Origin: HGM11416 sp964532155
Lineage (GTDB): Bacteria; Bacillota; Clostridia; Christensenellales; Borkfalkiaceae
Assembly (NCBI GenBank): GCA_964532155.1
Contig: CAZHGN010000009.1
Coordinates: forward strand, 1 to 42,162
Length of the DNA: 42,162 bases
Direction: 5' to 3'
Positions 16,147 to 24,139 of this stretch are shown here, in pieces. The notes under the pieces are model-generated. The model was not told where the DNA came from. It saw only the letters and a program-made list of their open reading frames with translations, and ran no database searches. A program made the translations under genes and the position numbers. Each line of letters opens with the position of its first letter. Positions within the stretch are counted from its first letter, which is position 1.

Positions 16147-16178
16147 AACGGTTTGGCTTTTTAGTCAAACCGTATTTT
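16147..16178 (+). terminator. Terminator of the two-component operon
   Basis: ACGGTTTG (16148-16155) pairs with CAAACCGT (16166-16173), followed by a short T run, directly after the kinase stop codon. Confidence 0.7.
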
Positions 16179-16324
16179 CCGTTCTAAAAAACCAAGTTGT
16201 CAACTTTCACTCTTTCACTCTTCTTCACTCTTTACGCTTGCCGCTTATTAGCTTTTCACTCTATTCGCCCCCCACGAAGACGGCGAAAAAATAAGGCAAA
16301 CTTCCTTAAAAAAAGAATTAACGC

Positions 16325-16364
16325 GCAAAACAAAACCTCGGCTTCCTCCGAGAGGAAACCGAGG
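16325..16364 (-). terminator. Terminator of the tyrS-yigZ-recX-birA cluster
   Basis: CCTCGG and CCTC arms (from 16336) pair with GAGG and CCGAGG (to 16364). On the minus strand a T-rich run follows. It lies about 75 bp beyond the birA stop. The rest of 16179-16324 holds only a few TTTCACTC repeats. Confidence 0.65.
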
Positions 16365-16417
16365 GGCGCAAGCCGACTGAATGAAAATGCGCGTCGGATA
16401 AAGAAACAAAAACAGCC

Positions 16418-16432
16418 CTATAAGTCGATTAT
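16418..16432 (-). repeat. Dispersed 15-bp repeat, copy 5
   Basis: ATAATCGACTTATAG on the minus strand, ending 9 bp before the last base of birA, so it lies in the 3' untranslated part of that transcript. Confidence 0.8.
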
Positions 16433-16440
16433 TTAGCAAA

Positions 16441-17136
16441 CTAAAAGCCGATTTTTAAATCGAGCTCGGCGGCGGATAAAACCTCGCCGTTTGCCAAAAC
16501 GAGTCTGCCGTCGTCCGTTACGGAAAGGGCAGTTTCGTCAAGCGCGCCGCCGTCGCGGATTACCTTGATTTTTTTGCCGATAACCGCGCTATAGGTCCGA
16601 TATTCGGCTATATCGGAGCCGGCGGAAACGTTTTGAAGCAGACTAAAAAACACCTGTTCGAGATCGAATTCTTTGCCGCACGCCATCTTCATCGACGTGG
16701 CGATATCTTTAATTTCCGCCGCAATTTGATTGTTGACGTTGAGCCCTATGCCGACGATCGAATAATCGACAAAGTCGCCGCAAAAACCGTTTTTAATCAG
16801 AATGCCGCAAATCTTTTTGCCGTTCACCAAAATGTCGTTGGGCCACTTTATAGACGACTCCACGCCGAACGCTTTAAGCGTTTTTACCACGCCGACGGCG
16901 TAATCTATCATTATTTTAAACGCCTCGCGCGCGGGCAGTGCTGTATAATATGTCAACCGCGAAAAATACAAGCCGCCCTCGTCCGAAATAAAAGAACGCC
17001 CCTTGGTGCCGCGTCCCGCCGTTTGCTTATCGGCGCGAACCACCGCAGGCGTTCGTTTTTTTAAATATTTTTCTATATACTTATTGGTCGAATCGACCGT
17101 TTTCAGCCGCTCGATCACGCATTCTTCGTTAAACAC
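16441..17136 (-). CDS. birA: Biotin--[acetyl-CoA-carboxylase] ligase
   Basis: This enzyme activates biotin as biotinyl-AMP and attaches it to carrier proteins of carboxylases. The 231-residue product contains the catalytic GRGTKGR loop (after ADKQTA), the SIKWPNDILV motif that binds biotin and ATP, GKKICGILIK and VGIGLNVN. The C-terminal domain is short. There is no N-terminal helix-turn-helix, so this is the monofunctional type, not the BirA repressor. The start is GTG, with CGGAGGG six bases upstream. It is the last gene of the minus-strand cluster, 97 bp after recX, and may have its own weak promoter in that gap. Confidence 0.94.
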   Translation of the reverse strand: MFNEECVIERLKTVDSTNKYIEKYLKKRTPAVVRADKQTAGRGTKGRSFISDEGGLYFSRLTYYTALPAREAFKIMIDYAVGVVKTLKAFGVESSIKWPNDILVNGKKICGILIKNGFCGDFVDYSIVGIGLNVNNQIAAEIKDIATSMKMACGKEFDLEQVFFSLLQNVSAGSDIAEYRTYSAVIGKKIKVIRDGGALDETALSVTDDGRLVLANGEVLSAAELDLKIGF

Positions 17137-17233
17137 GGCGCCCTCCGTTTATACCGTATTAGAATATTTTACACCAAAACCTTATGCAAAATTCATTATA
17201 TACAAAAACGCCTCGTGCAAAATCAACCCTATT

Positions 17234-17854
17234 CTAAAAATCTTCCGAGCCCTTAAGCGCGTCAATCGCCGCCGAAGCCGAATCGTAAGAAAAGCCCTTG
17301 GAAAGCAGATACCTATAGCATTTTCCGAAGCCCTCGTAAGTCCTTTCTTTATTACGCATATACTTTTCGGCAACACGCAACGCCGACTCCGACTCGTCCT
17401 CGAAATGCTCGTTAATCGCCCTATCGGCACACTTTTCGTCAATTCCCTTTTGCCTAAGCTTTTGTTTTAACAGCAGCTTGCCGTTTCCGCCCTTGTTTTG
17501 AAGAACGAAACTTTCGGCAAAATCGTCGTCGGATAAATAGCCGTAGGAGCAAAGCTTTTCTATCGCCTTAAAAGCAACGGGATAAGCATACCCCTTACGC
17601 ATAAGATACTCCAGCGTTTGCTTTTTGCTTTTCGTATACTTAGATACGTAACCGAGCGCAAGCTCGAAAGCTGAACTTTCGCCGTCCTCGCACAAAATCC
17701 GCTCGAACTCGTCGTCTTCTATGCAAGAACCAGCCTTAATTTTATATTTTACGACGGTAACGTTTAAAAGCGCGCAATAATAACTGCCGTCGATAAAGAC
17801 GTTGCTTTTTTCCTTATTCCGTTTTTGAACGGTAACCGCCGTAACGTTTTTCAT
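17234..17854 (-). CDS. recX: Regulatory protein RecX
   Basis: RecX binds RecA filaments and modulates recombination. The 206-residue product has the repeated three-helix units of the family. One unit includes ALGYVSKYTKSKKQTLEYLMRKG. The next has YGYLSDDDFAESFV and LLLKQKLRQKGIDEKCADRAI, and the last is KCYRYLLSKGFSYDSASAAI. It resembles the longer Firmicute form with an N-terminal extension of about 50 residues. I start it at MKNVTAV rather than at upstream codons that would overlap yigZ. The ribosome site (AAGG) is weak. It follows yigZ by 20 bp, so the two are probably cotranscribed. Confidence 0.88.
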   Translation of the reverse strand: MKNVTAVTVQKRNKEKSNVFIDGSYYCALLNVTVVKYKIKAGSCIEDDEFERILCEDGESSAFELALGYVSKYTKSKKQTLEYLMRKGYAYPVAFKAIEKLCSYGYLSDDDFAESFVLQNKGGNGKLLLKQKLRQKGIDEKCADRAINEHFEDESESALRVAEKYMRNKERTYEGFGKCYRYLLSKGFSYDSASAAIDALKGSEDF

Positions 17855-17874
17855 ACTGTCACTAAACCTTAAAA

Positions 17875-18501
17875 CTATTTGTCGAATGAAATCAAAACGT
17901 CGGATAATCGACTTATAGGCTGCTTTTTGCAATAAAAACCGTCGAAGTTTTCCAAAAATTCGTCGGCTTTTTGCACATCCACCGCAAGCCTTACTTTAAC
18001 GCATTCGGCATACTCGACCGATCTGACCGAAGACCTCTCCGGCAGTTTTAAAAGGGGGAACCTTTTATAGTTTTCGTACGAAAAAAGTATTTCGTACTCG
18101 GCGCAAGTTACGCACTCGGTAACGACAGCCGTTGCCGCCGCCCCCGCGCAAGCGTCCGAATAAGCGCGAACGAGACCGCCGCCGCCAAGTTTTATGCCGC
18201 CGAAATATCTGGTAACGACGGCGACGACGTTCATAAATTCTTTATTTTTGAGCACCGACAAAATAGGCATTCCCGCAGTGCCTTGCGGTTCGCCGTCGTC
18301 GGAATAGCGCACGCGCTCCACACCGCCGTCTATAACGCGGTAAGCGTAACAGTTATGCTTAGCGAGCGAATGAATTTTTTTGCGCCGAGCAATAAAATCC
18401 TTAGCCTCCTCCTCGCTTTCCACATGCTTTATAACGCAAATAAACTCCGACCGCTTAATCTCGAGAGTGAACTCCGAAGACTCCGCCGTAAGAAAACTCA
18501 T
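17875..18501 (-). CDS. yigZ: YigZ / IMPACT family protein
   Basis: A 208-residue member of the UPF0029 (YigZ, IMPACT) family, whose biochemical role is not settled. Eukaryotic relatives regulate the Gcn2 translation-control kinase. The N-terminal domain shows RSEFICVIKHVESEEEAKDF, HNCYAYRV, RYSDDGEPQGTAGMPIL and VVAVVTRYFGGIKLGGGGLVRAY, all hallmark blocks. The C-terminal half is the ferredoxin-like UPF0029 domain. Its ATG overlaps the tyrS stop in a TAATG arrangement, so translation is coupled. The last codons, which encode PISRLSD, contain a copy of the dispersed repeat. Confidence 0.93.
   Translation of the reverse strand: MSFLTAESSEFTLEIKRSEFICVIKHVESEEEAKDFIARRKKIHSLAKHNCYAYRVIDGGVERVRYSDDGEPQGTAGMPILSVLKNKEFMNVVAVVTRYFGGIKLGGGGLVRAYSDACAGAAATAVVTECVTCAEYEILFSYENYKRFPLLKLPERSSVRSVEYAECVKVRLAVDVQKADEFLENFDGFYCKKQPISRLSDVLISFDK
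17904..17918 (+). repeat. Dispersed 15-bp repeat, copy 6 (inside yigZ)
   Basis: ATAATCGACTTATAG, read antisense within the final codons of yigZ. It is an exact match to copies 4, 5, 10 and 11. Confidence 0.8.
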
Positions 18502-19715
18502 TACTTTAAAACCACCCTGACGTGCAGTTTTTTGCCTTTATGCAAAACGAATTCGCCCTTGGCAACGACGTCGTCGGGCAAGGTCATGCAGCCAGCGGAA
18601 AGCTTGACGTCGTTTATAGAAACGGCACCGCCCTCTATGAGTCTGCGTGCTTCCCCGCGTGAGGGCGCCGCTTTTACGAGCGTGAGTATTTCGGGAATAA
18701 AGGTCGTGCCGGCAGGTATTTCGAAAAGCGGCATATTGGAACTATCGCCCGAGAACGCCGCGCGTGCCTGCCGCCTGCATTCTTCGGCTTTTTCCTCGCC
18801 GTGAACGAGCTTGGTAACCTCGTACGCAAGTCTTTCCTTTGCGGCGTTGATGCGCTCGTCGTTATGCGCGGTAAGCTCTGCGATTTCGTCCATATCCATA
18901 AAGGTCAAAAGGCGCATGCACTCGGCAACCTTGCAGTCCTCTACGTTTCTGAAATATTGATAAAAATCGTATACGGGGCACTTATTTTCGTCCAGCCACA
19001 GCGCGCCCTTTTGCGTTTTGCCCATTTTTTTGCCGTCGCTGTTCAAAAGCAACGTGCAAGTAAGACAGAACGCGTCTTGCTGTTTTTTGCGGCGAATAAG
19101 GTCTACGCCGGCGAGCATGTTCGACCATTGATCGTCGCCGCCGACCTCTAATTTACAGCCGTAACTGTCGTTTAATTTTAGGAAGTCGTAACCCTGCATG
19201 AGCATATAGTTAAACTCGAAGAAAGTAAGCCCTTTTTCGAGCCTTTGTTTATAGCACTCGGCGGTAAGCATTTTGTTAACCGAAAAATACACGCCGACGT
19301 CACGCAAAAACTCGATATAATTAAGGTTTAAAAGCCAGTCCTTATTGTTAACGATTATAGCGGCGTTTTCGCCCTCGAAGTCGATAAAACGCGACATTTG
19401 ACGTTTAAAGCATTCAACGTTGTGGTCGATCGTTTCCTCGGTCATCATGGTGCGCATATCGCTTCTGCCCGACGGATCGCCGATCATTCCCGTGCCGCCG
19501 CCGAAAAGCGCAATTGGCTTATGCCCGAACCGCTGAAGCCATGCCATAGCCATGATGGGAATATAATGCCCTATATGCAAGCTGTCCGCCGTAGGATCGA
19601 ACCCGACGTAAAAAGCAACCTTTTCGGTCGCAAGCATTTTCTGCAAATCTTCGTCGTAAATCGTTTGCTTGATAAACCCTCTTTCTTTTAAGACGTCATA
19701 AACGTTTTTGCCCAT
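18501..19715 (-). CDS. tyrS: Tyrosine--tRNA ligase
   Basis: A class I synthetase that charges tRNA(Tyr). It has 404 residues, the usual bacterial length. The tyrosine and ATP sites are visible as YVGFDPTADSLHIGHY (HIGH motif), FGGGTGMIGDPSGR, FEFNYMLMQGYDF, VGGDDQWSNM and the KMSKS equivalent KMGKT. The C-terminal S4-type RNA-binding domain is recognisable as SRGEARRLIEGGAVSIND. GGAGAA precedes the ATG. It heads the cluster with yigZ, recX and birA. No T-box leader is recognisable in the 140 bp upstream. Confidence 0.97.
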   Translation of the reverse strand: MGKNVYDVLKERGFIKQTIYDEDLQKMLATEKVAFYVGFDPTADSLHIGHYIPIMAMAWLQRFGHKPIALFGGGTGMIGDPSGRSDMRTMMTEETIDHNVECFKRQMSRFIDFEGENAAIIVNNKDWLLNLNYIEFLRDVGVYFSVNKMLTAECYKQRLEKGLTFFEFNYMLMQGYDFLKLNDSYGCKLEVGGDDQWSNMLAGVDLIRRKKQQDAFCLTCTLLLNSDGKKMGKTQKGALWLDENKCPVYDFYQYFRNVEDCKVAECMRLLTFMDMDEIAELTAHNDERINAAKERLAYEVTKLVHGEEKAEECRRQARAAFSGDSSNMPLFEIPAGTTFIPEILTLVKAAPSRGEARRLIEGGAVSINDVKLSAGCMTLPDDVVAKGEFVLHKGKKLHVRVVLK

Positions 19716-19858
19716 AACAATTCTCCGTATTATCTATAGTTGTTTTTTATTTTTTAGCGTTTTAGCGCGTTTTTGCATCGCCGTTTTATAAACCGTTATT
19801 GCAAGCCGCGTATCTTACCAATACTTTAAGCGAAGCGTATTTTGCAAAATGCGCTAAT

Positions 19859-20359
19859 TTATTCCCCTTCTTTAGGTTCTTCGGCTTTAAGCGCCTTTGC
19901 GTTTTTGCTTTTAACCGCGGCGCATATAATAAAGGCGACGATAGCGTATAGGCAAGCGACCATGTTAGCGACGAGGCAAATCGTCGAAAGCGTTATTGCA
20001 GACTGCGAGCCGCCGCCGTTCACAAGTTCGCCGAGCATTATTATAAACGACAATATCGCAACGGCGCAAAGCACCGATACCGCAACCGAGCAAGCCACGA
20101 TCGAAGCGCGCTTTTTGCTCGAGACGATAGCCGGCGTGCCGATGCCGACAGCCACAAGTTCCAAAACCATACCGAAGACGGCGGTAAAAATAGTTACGAT
20201 TGCGGCACAAGCCTGCCCGATACCCTCGCCGAGGTTTTCGCCGTTGCCGAAACACTCCGAAAGTTTGCCGAAACAAAGCAGAACGAACAAAAACACGCCG
20301 CAAGCAAGAACCAACGAAAGCGCGACTATGCACGCCGTGTTTACAGTGCGATTTTTCAT
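19859..20359 (-). CDS. Four-helix membrane protein, function unknown
   Basis: I do not recognise this 166-residue protein. It has four strongly hydrophobic segments: near the N-terminus (VALSLVLACGVFLFVLLCF), around residues 50-75, around 90-112 (VAVSVLCAVAILSFIIML), and around 125-148 (TICLVANMVACLYAIVAFII). It ends in a charged tail, KALKAEEPKEGE. Loop residues are rich in Gly and Cys. GGGAGG lies at good spacing before the ATG, which supports a real gene. It is followed by tyrS about 140 bp away and is divergent from the iron-sulfur pair. Confidence 0.75.
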   Translation of the reverse strand: MKNRTVNTACIVALSLVLACGVFLFVLLCFGKLSECFGNGENLGEGIGQACAAIVTIFTAVFGMVLELVAVGIGTPAIVSSKKRASIVACSVAVSVLCAVAILSFIIMLGELVNGGGSQSAITLSTICLVANMVACLYAIVAFIICAAVKSKNAKALKAEEPKEGE

Positions 20360-20460
20360 AAATATTCCCTCCCCGCGCCTACCTCGCGCAAAATATAGTC
20401 TATCTTGAAATATATATTAACATTTTTTTTCTAAATTAGCAAATAAAAGGTTGAAAAATA

Positions 20461-20489
20461 TTGTAAAAGAGATAAATTTATGCTATAAT
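20461..20489 (+). promoter_or_regulatory. Promoter of the NifU-like / GGGtGRT operon
   Basis: TTGTAA (20461-20466), 17 bp and TATAAT (20484-20489). The GGAGG at 20517-20521 is 12 bases from the ATG, slightly longer than usual. Confidence 0.7.
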
Positions 20490-20533
20490 TCGCATGGCTT
20501 AAAAAAATTCCATATCGGAGGATTACTAAAAAA

Positions 20534-21226
20534 ATGCAATATTCGAAAGAAATTGAAAGAATGATTTGCGTTGCAAAGGGTCCCGATCACGGTCCCGCCC
20601 CCATACCCGAAGAGGGTAAGTGGGTTGCTTCCAAGCAAATAACCGATATTTCCGGCTTCACGCACGGAATCGGCTGGTGCGCACCTCAGCAGGGCGCGTG
20701 CAAGCTCTCGCTCAACGTTAAAAACGGCGTTATCGAAGAAGCGCTCGTAGAAACGATCGGCTGCTCGGGCATGACGCACTCTGCGGCAATGGCATCGGAA
20801 ATTCTTCCCGGCAAGACCTTGCTCGAAGCGCTCAACACCGACCTCGTATGCGACGCTATCAACACCGCCATGCGCGAACTCTTCCTTCAGATCGCTTACG
20901 GAAGAACTCAGTCTGCTTTCTCTGAAGGCGGCTTGGTCGTAGGCGCAGGTCTCGAAGACCTCGGTAAAGGTCTCCGCTCGCAAGTCGGCACTATGTACGG
21001 CACCAAGGCGAAAGGTCCCAGATATCTCGAAATGGCAGAAGGCTACGTAAAGAATATCGCCCTTGACGAGAACAACGAAATCATCGGTTACGAGTTCGTA
21101 TCTCTCGGCAAAATGATGGACTTCATCACCAAGGGAATGAGCCCCAACGAAGCGTATGAAAAGGCTTCCGGCAAATACGGCAGATTCGATGACGCCAAGA
21201 CGGTCATCAATCCCCGTCAGAAATAA
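20534..21226 (+). CDS. Iron-sulfur cluster assembly scaffold-like protein
   Basis: A 230-residue protein of the NifU/IscU-like group that always seems to travel with GGGtGRT proteins. Cysteines that could hold a cluster occur in GWCAPQQGACKL, ETIGCSGMTHSA and TDLVCDAI. In the middle, AYGRTQSAFSEGGLVVGAGLEDLGKGLRSQ is strongly conserved in this subgroup as I recall it. It is longer than ordinary IscU (about 130-150 residues), because a C-terminal part, YEFVSLGKMMDFITKGMSPNEAYEKASG, has been added. There is no sulfurtransferase (sufS, iscS) nearby. The downstream gene starts 17 bp after the stop, so the two form an operon. The exact function is unknown. Confidence 0.85.
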   Translation: MQYSKEIERMICVAKGPDHGPAPIPEEGKWVASKQITDISGFTHGIGWCAPQQGACKLSLNVKNGVIEEALVETIGCSGMTHSAAMASEILPGKTLLEALNTDLVCDAINTAMRELFLQIAYGRTQSAFSEGGLVVGAGLEDLGKGLRSQVGTMYGTKAKGPRYLEMAEGYVKNIALDENNEIIGYEFVSLGKMMDFITKGMSPNEAYEKASGKYGRFDDAKTVINPRQK

Positions 21227-21243
21227 TTCGGGAGGTACATATT

Positions 21244-22248
21244 ATGGCTATTACTTTTGAAGGTTACGAAAGAAGAATCGATAAAATCAATAAATGTCTC
21301 GCCGAATACGGCATTAAGGATATCGAAGAATGCAAGCAAATCACCCTCGACAAGGGCGTTGACGTCGACGCCATCGTAAGAGGCATTCAGCCCATCTGCT
21401 TCGAAAACGCCGTTTGGGCTTATACCGTAGGCGCGGCAATCGCTATCAAAAAAGGCTGCACTCGCGCCGCCGAAGCCGCCGAAGCGCTCGGTATCGGGCT
21501 TCAGTCTTTCTGCATTCCCGGCTCGGTAGCCGACCAAAGACAAGTCGGTCTCGGCCACGGCAACCTCGCCGCTATGCTTTTGAGAGAAGAAACCGAATGC
21601 TTCTGCTTCCTCGCCGGTCACGAATCTTTCGCCGCCGCAGAGGGCGCTATCGGTATCGCGCTTAAGGCTAACAAGGTCAGAACCAAACCGCTGAGAGTCA
21701 TCTTGAACGGTCTCGGAAAAGACGCCGCTTACATTATCAGCCGTATCAACGGTTTCACTTACGTTCAAACCAAATACGACTATTTCACCGGCGAACTCAA
21801 AGTCGTAAAGGAGACGCCCTATTCTAACGGCGACAGAGCCAAAGTCAGATGCTACGGTGCAGACGACGTTAACGAAGGCGTTGCCATTATGAGAATGGAG
21901 AAGGTTCAAGTTTCCATCACCGGTAACTCTACCAACCCGACCAGATTCCAGCACCCCGTTGCAGGTACCTATAAAAAATGGTGCGTAGACAACGGCGTTA
22001 AATATTTCTCGGTCGCATCCGGCGGCGGCACGGGCAGAACACTCCACCCCGATAACATGGCGGCAGGTCCCGCTTCTTACGGCTTTACCGATACCCTCGG
22101 CAGAATGCACAGCGACGCTCAGTTCGCAGGCTCCTCTTCCGTTCCCGCCCACGTAGAAATGATGGGACTTATCGGAATGGGTAACAACCCGATGGTCGGC
22201 GCATCCGTTGCGGTTGCCGTTGCTTTGGAACAAGCAATGAATAAGTAA
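21244..22248 (+). CDS. GGGtGRT protein
   Basis: A 334-residue protein named after its glycine-rich signature, here SGGGTGRTLHPDN. Other well-conserved stretches are EDLRK-like N-terminal helices, AIKKGCTRAAEAAEALGIGLQSF, GLGHGNLAAMLLREETECF, GRMHSDAQFAGSSSVPAHVEMMG and the terminal GMGNNPMVGASVAVAVALEQA. It has no signal peptide or membrane helix. Codon use is biased, as in highly expressed genes, with many GCC, GGC and CTC codons. GGGAGG precedes the ATG. The family is common in strict anaerobes but has no established function. Its partner suggests an iron-sulfur role. Confidence 0.9.
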   Translation: MAITFEGYERRIDKINKCLAEYGIKDIEECKQITLDKGVDVDAIVRGIQPICFENAVWAYTVGAAIAIKKGCTRAAEAAEALGIGLQSFCIPGSVADQRQVGLGHGNLAAMLLREETECFCFLAGHESFAAAEGAIGIALKANKVRTKPLRVILNGLGKDAAYIISRINGFTYVQTKYDYFTGELKVVKETPYSNGDRAKVRCYGADDVNEGVAIMRMEKVQVSITGNSTNPTRFQHPVAGTYKKWCVDNGVKYFSVASGGGTGRTLHPDNMAAGPASYGFTDTLGRMHSDAQFAGSSSVPAHVEMMGLIGMGNNPMVGASVAVAVALEQAMNK

Positions 22249-22262
22249 TCACCGATAATAAT

Positions 22263-22305
22263 AAAGGACTGTCTTTAAGCGTATGCTTTTAGGCAGTCCT
22301 TTTTA
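22263..22305 (+). terminator. Terminator of the GGGtGRT operon
   Basis: AAAGGACTG (22263-22271) pairs with CAGTCCTTT (from 22294), followed by Ts. 22306-22610 beyond it contains a GTCGGC/GCCGAC hairpin near 22465 and no convincing gene. Confidence 0.85.
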
Positions 22306-22613
22306 CGTAACAAAAAAAAGTTTGCGGTTGTTTGTACTTAAATACGAGCAACGAATATTTTATAGCCCTTCTACGTTATTGTATTTGTGTAAATAGGTCG
22401 CGTTTTTTATTTTGATATTTTTGTAAATCTGAGAGCGACTTTATCCAACGCGCGGGTTCGTTCGGTCGGCTTACGCCGACAGCGACGGAAGGAAAAAGTA
22501 AAAAGTGAAGTTTTTGCGACGAGGAAATATGGACGAAACGAAATCCGCAATCCATTACTTAAAAAATTGGAAAAACGCGACTGTTTTTTATTCGACATTT
22601 TCATTTTTTTCGT

Positions 22614-22642
22614 TTGACAATATAAGTCGGTTATATTATCAT
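22614..22642 (+). promoter_or_regulatory. MATE promoter with overlapping palindromes
   Basis: TTGACA (22614-22619), a 17-bp spacer and TATCAT (22637-22642). The whole spacer is an inverted repeat, ATATAA-GTCGG-TTATAT (22620-22636). A second palindrome, ATATTAT-C-ATAATAT (22633-22647), covers the -10. This looks like a repressor-operator layout. The spacer also resembles a degenerate copy of the dispersed repeat. Confidence 0.55.
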
Positions 22643-22738
22643 AATATGGTCGTCGCGTTTAAAATTAACGGCGCGCAATTAATAAAACACTTAATTAATC
22701 AGATTATAAAAGACACCTAAAAATATTGAGAGATAAAA

Positions 22739-24067
22739 ATGGCAGTCAGATTATCCGATCATTTTACCTATAAAAAACTGTTTAAAGCAGTTATTTCGCC
22801 CATTCTTATGATGGTTTTTACCTCGATTTACGGCATAGTGGACGGGCTGTTTATTTCTAACGTCGAGGGAGATACCGCGTTTGCCGCGGTCAACATTATA
22901 TTACCGGTCACGATGGCGCTCGGCGCTATCGGATTTATGTTCGGCGCGGGCGGCTCGGCGCTCGTTTCGAAAACGATCGGCGAGGGCGACGACGAAAAAG
23001 CGCAATCGATATTCACCGCGGTCGTAATCGTCAACGCAATTACGGCAATCGTAGTTTCAGCCTTAGCCCTTATTTTCATCGAGCCGATAGCCGTACTCCT
23101 CAAAGCCGACGAAAGCATGCTCGATTACGCCGTTAAATACGGAAGAATTCTGCTTATAGGCGAAATCTTCTTTATGACGCAAAACCTATTCCAAAACTTT
23201 TTCATCGTTGCGGAGCGCCCTCTGCTCGGTTTTCTCGTAACCGTGTGCGCAGGCGTTGCAAACATGATCCTCGACGCCCTTCTCGTTTGGGTTTTCCGCT
23301 TCGGCGTGGAAGGAGCGGCGGTCGCAACGGTAATAAGCCAAATTATAGGCTCGGTCATTCCCGTCGTATATTTTGCAAGGAAAAACCAAAGTCTGTTAAA
23401 ATTCGTCAAGCCCGACTTCAAACCCGAATACGTTATTAAAACGGTAACGAACGGCTCGAGCGAATTATTGAGTAATATTTCCGCGTCACTCGTCAGCATG
23501 GTATACAACGCGCAACTTATGAAACACGCCGGCAAGGACGGAGTTACCGCCTACGGCATAATAATGTACGCCAGCTTTATTTTCGCCGCCGTGTTCATAG
23601 GCTACTCGATAGGGACGGCGCCAATTGTCGGCTATAATTACGGAGCAAAAAACCACGACGAACTAAAAAACATTTTCAGAAAAAGCATCAACCTAAACGT
23701 CATTGCCGGAGTTGTCATGGCGGGGCTTTCGATAACATTATCAAAAACGCTTTGCTCGATATTCGTCGGCAAGAACGCCGAGCTTACCGAATTCAGCGCG
23801 CACGCCATGCGAATTTATTCGCTATCCTTTATCGTCATGGGCTTGAACATTTACAACTCGGCTTTCTTCACCGCGCTCGGCAACGGCTTGATATCGGCAG
23901 TCGTTTCGGCGTTCAGAACGCTCGTGTGTCAAATGTCGACGGTGCATATTTTGCCTTTGTTTTTGGGCGTGGACGGTATTTGGCTTTCTATTCTTTCGGC
24001 AGAGTTATTGGCGCTCGCACTCGGCGTATTCTTCCTTATTAAAAACCGCAAAAAATACCAATACTAA
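22739..24067 (+). CDS. MATE family multidrug exporter
   Basis: A 442-residue inner-membrane antiporter with about twelve helices, of the MATE family that exports cationic drugs or metabolites using Na+ or H+ gradients. Typical features include SIYGIVDGLFISNVEGDTAFAA near the N-terminus, the helix-2 GFMFGAGGSALVSKTIGEGD, the repeat-linking GAKNHDELKNIFRKS and the second-half GIIMYASFIFAAVFIGYSIGTAPIVGYNYG. The length and the MepA-like GEGD and YNYGAKN motifs fit the NorM/MepA branch. A weak GAGAG site precedes the ATG. The promoter bears operator-like palindromes, so it is probably inducible. The TetR gene at 26932 is some 3 kb away and not evidently linked. Confidence 0.93.
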   Translation: MAVRLSDHFTYKKLFKAVISPILMMVFTSIYGIVDGLFISNVEGDTAFAAVNIILPVTMALGAIGFMFGAGGSALVSKTIGEGDDEKAQSIFTAVVIVNAITAIVVSALALIFIEPIAVLLKADESMLDYAVKYGRILLIGEIFFMTQNLFQNFFIVAERPLLGFLVTVCAGVANMILDALLVWVFRFGVEGAAVATVISQIIGSVIPVVYFARKNQSLLKFVKPDFKPEYVIKTVTNGSSELLSNISASLVSMVYNAQLMKHAGKDGVTAYGIIMYASFIFAAVFIGYSIGTAPIVGYNYGAKNHDELKNIFRKSINLNVIAGVVMAGLSITLSKTLCSIFVGKNAELTEFSAHAMRIYSLSFIVMGLNIYNSAFFTALGNGLISAVVSAFRTLVCQMSTVHILPLFLGVDGIWLSILSAELLALALGVFFLIKNRKKYQY

Positions 24068-24081
24068 TTATTTTTGTACTT

Positions 24082-24127
24082 AAAAACGCGCTACGTACCG
24101 GAAAAAACCGACCATAGCGCGCTTTTT
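24082..24127. terminator. Bidirectional terminator between MATE and alcohol dehydrogenase genes
   Basis: CGCGCTA (24087-24093) pairs with TAGCGCG (24115-24121), with an A run before and a T run after. CGACCATAGCGCG at the right arm partly resembles the dispersed repeat, but too loosely to count as a copy. Confidence 0.75.
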
Positions 24128-24139
24128 ATCGTCTTTTAA

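Noticed and set aside
16586..16608. Twelfth copy of the dispersed repeat inside birA
   Set aside because: GAATATCGGACCTATAGCGCG on the minus strand shares the right half but has an extra base and changes in the left half. It is too weak to count.
21217..22233. 338-codon open frame on the minus strand
   Set aside because: Antisense to the GGGtGRT gene. Biased codon use there keeps the opposite frame free of stops.
22505..22720. 71-codon open frame before the MATE gene
   Set aside because: A GAGG precedes an internal ATG, but the frame runs across the MATE promoter and has no family features.
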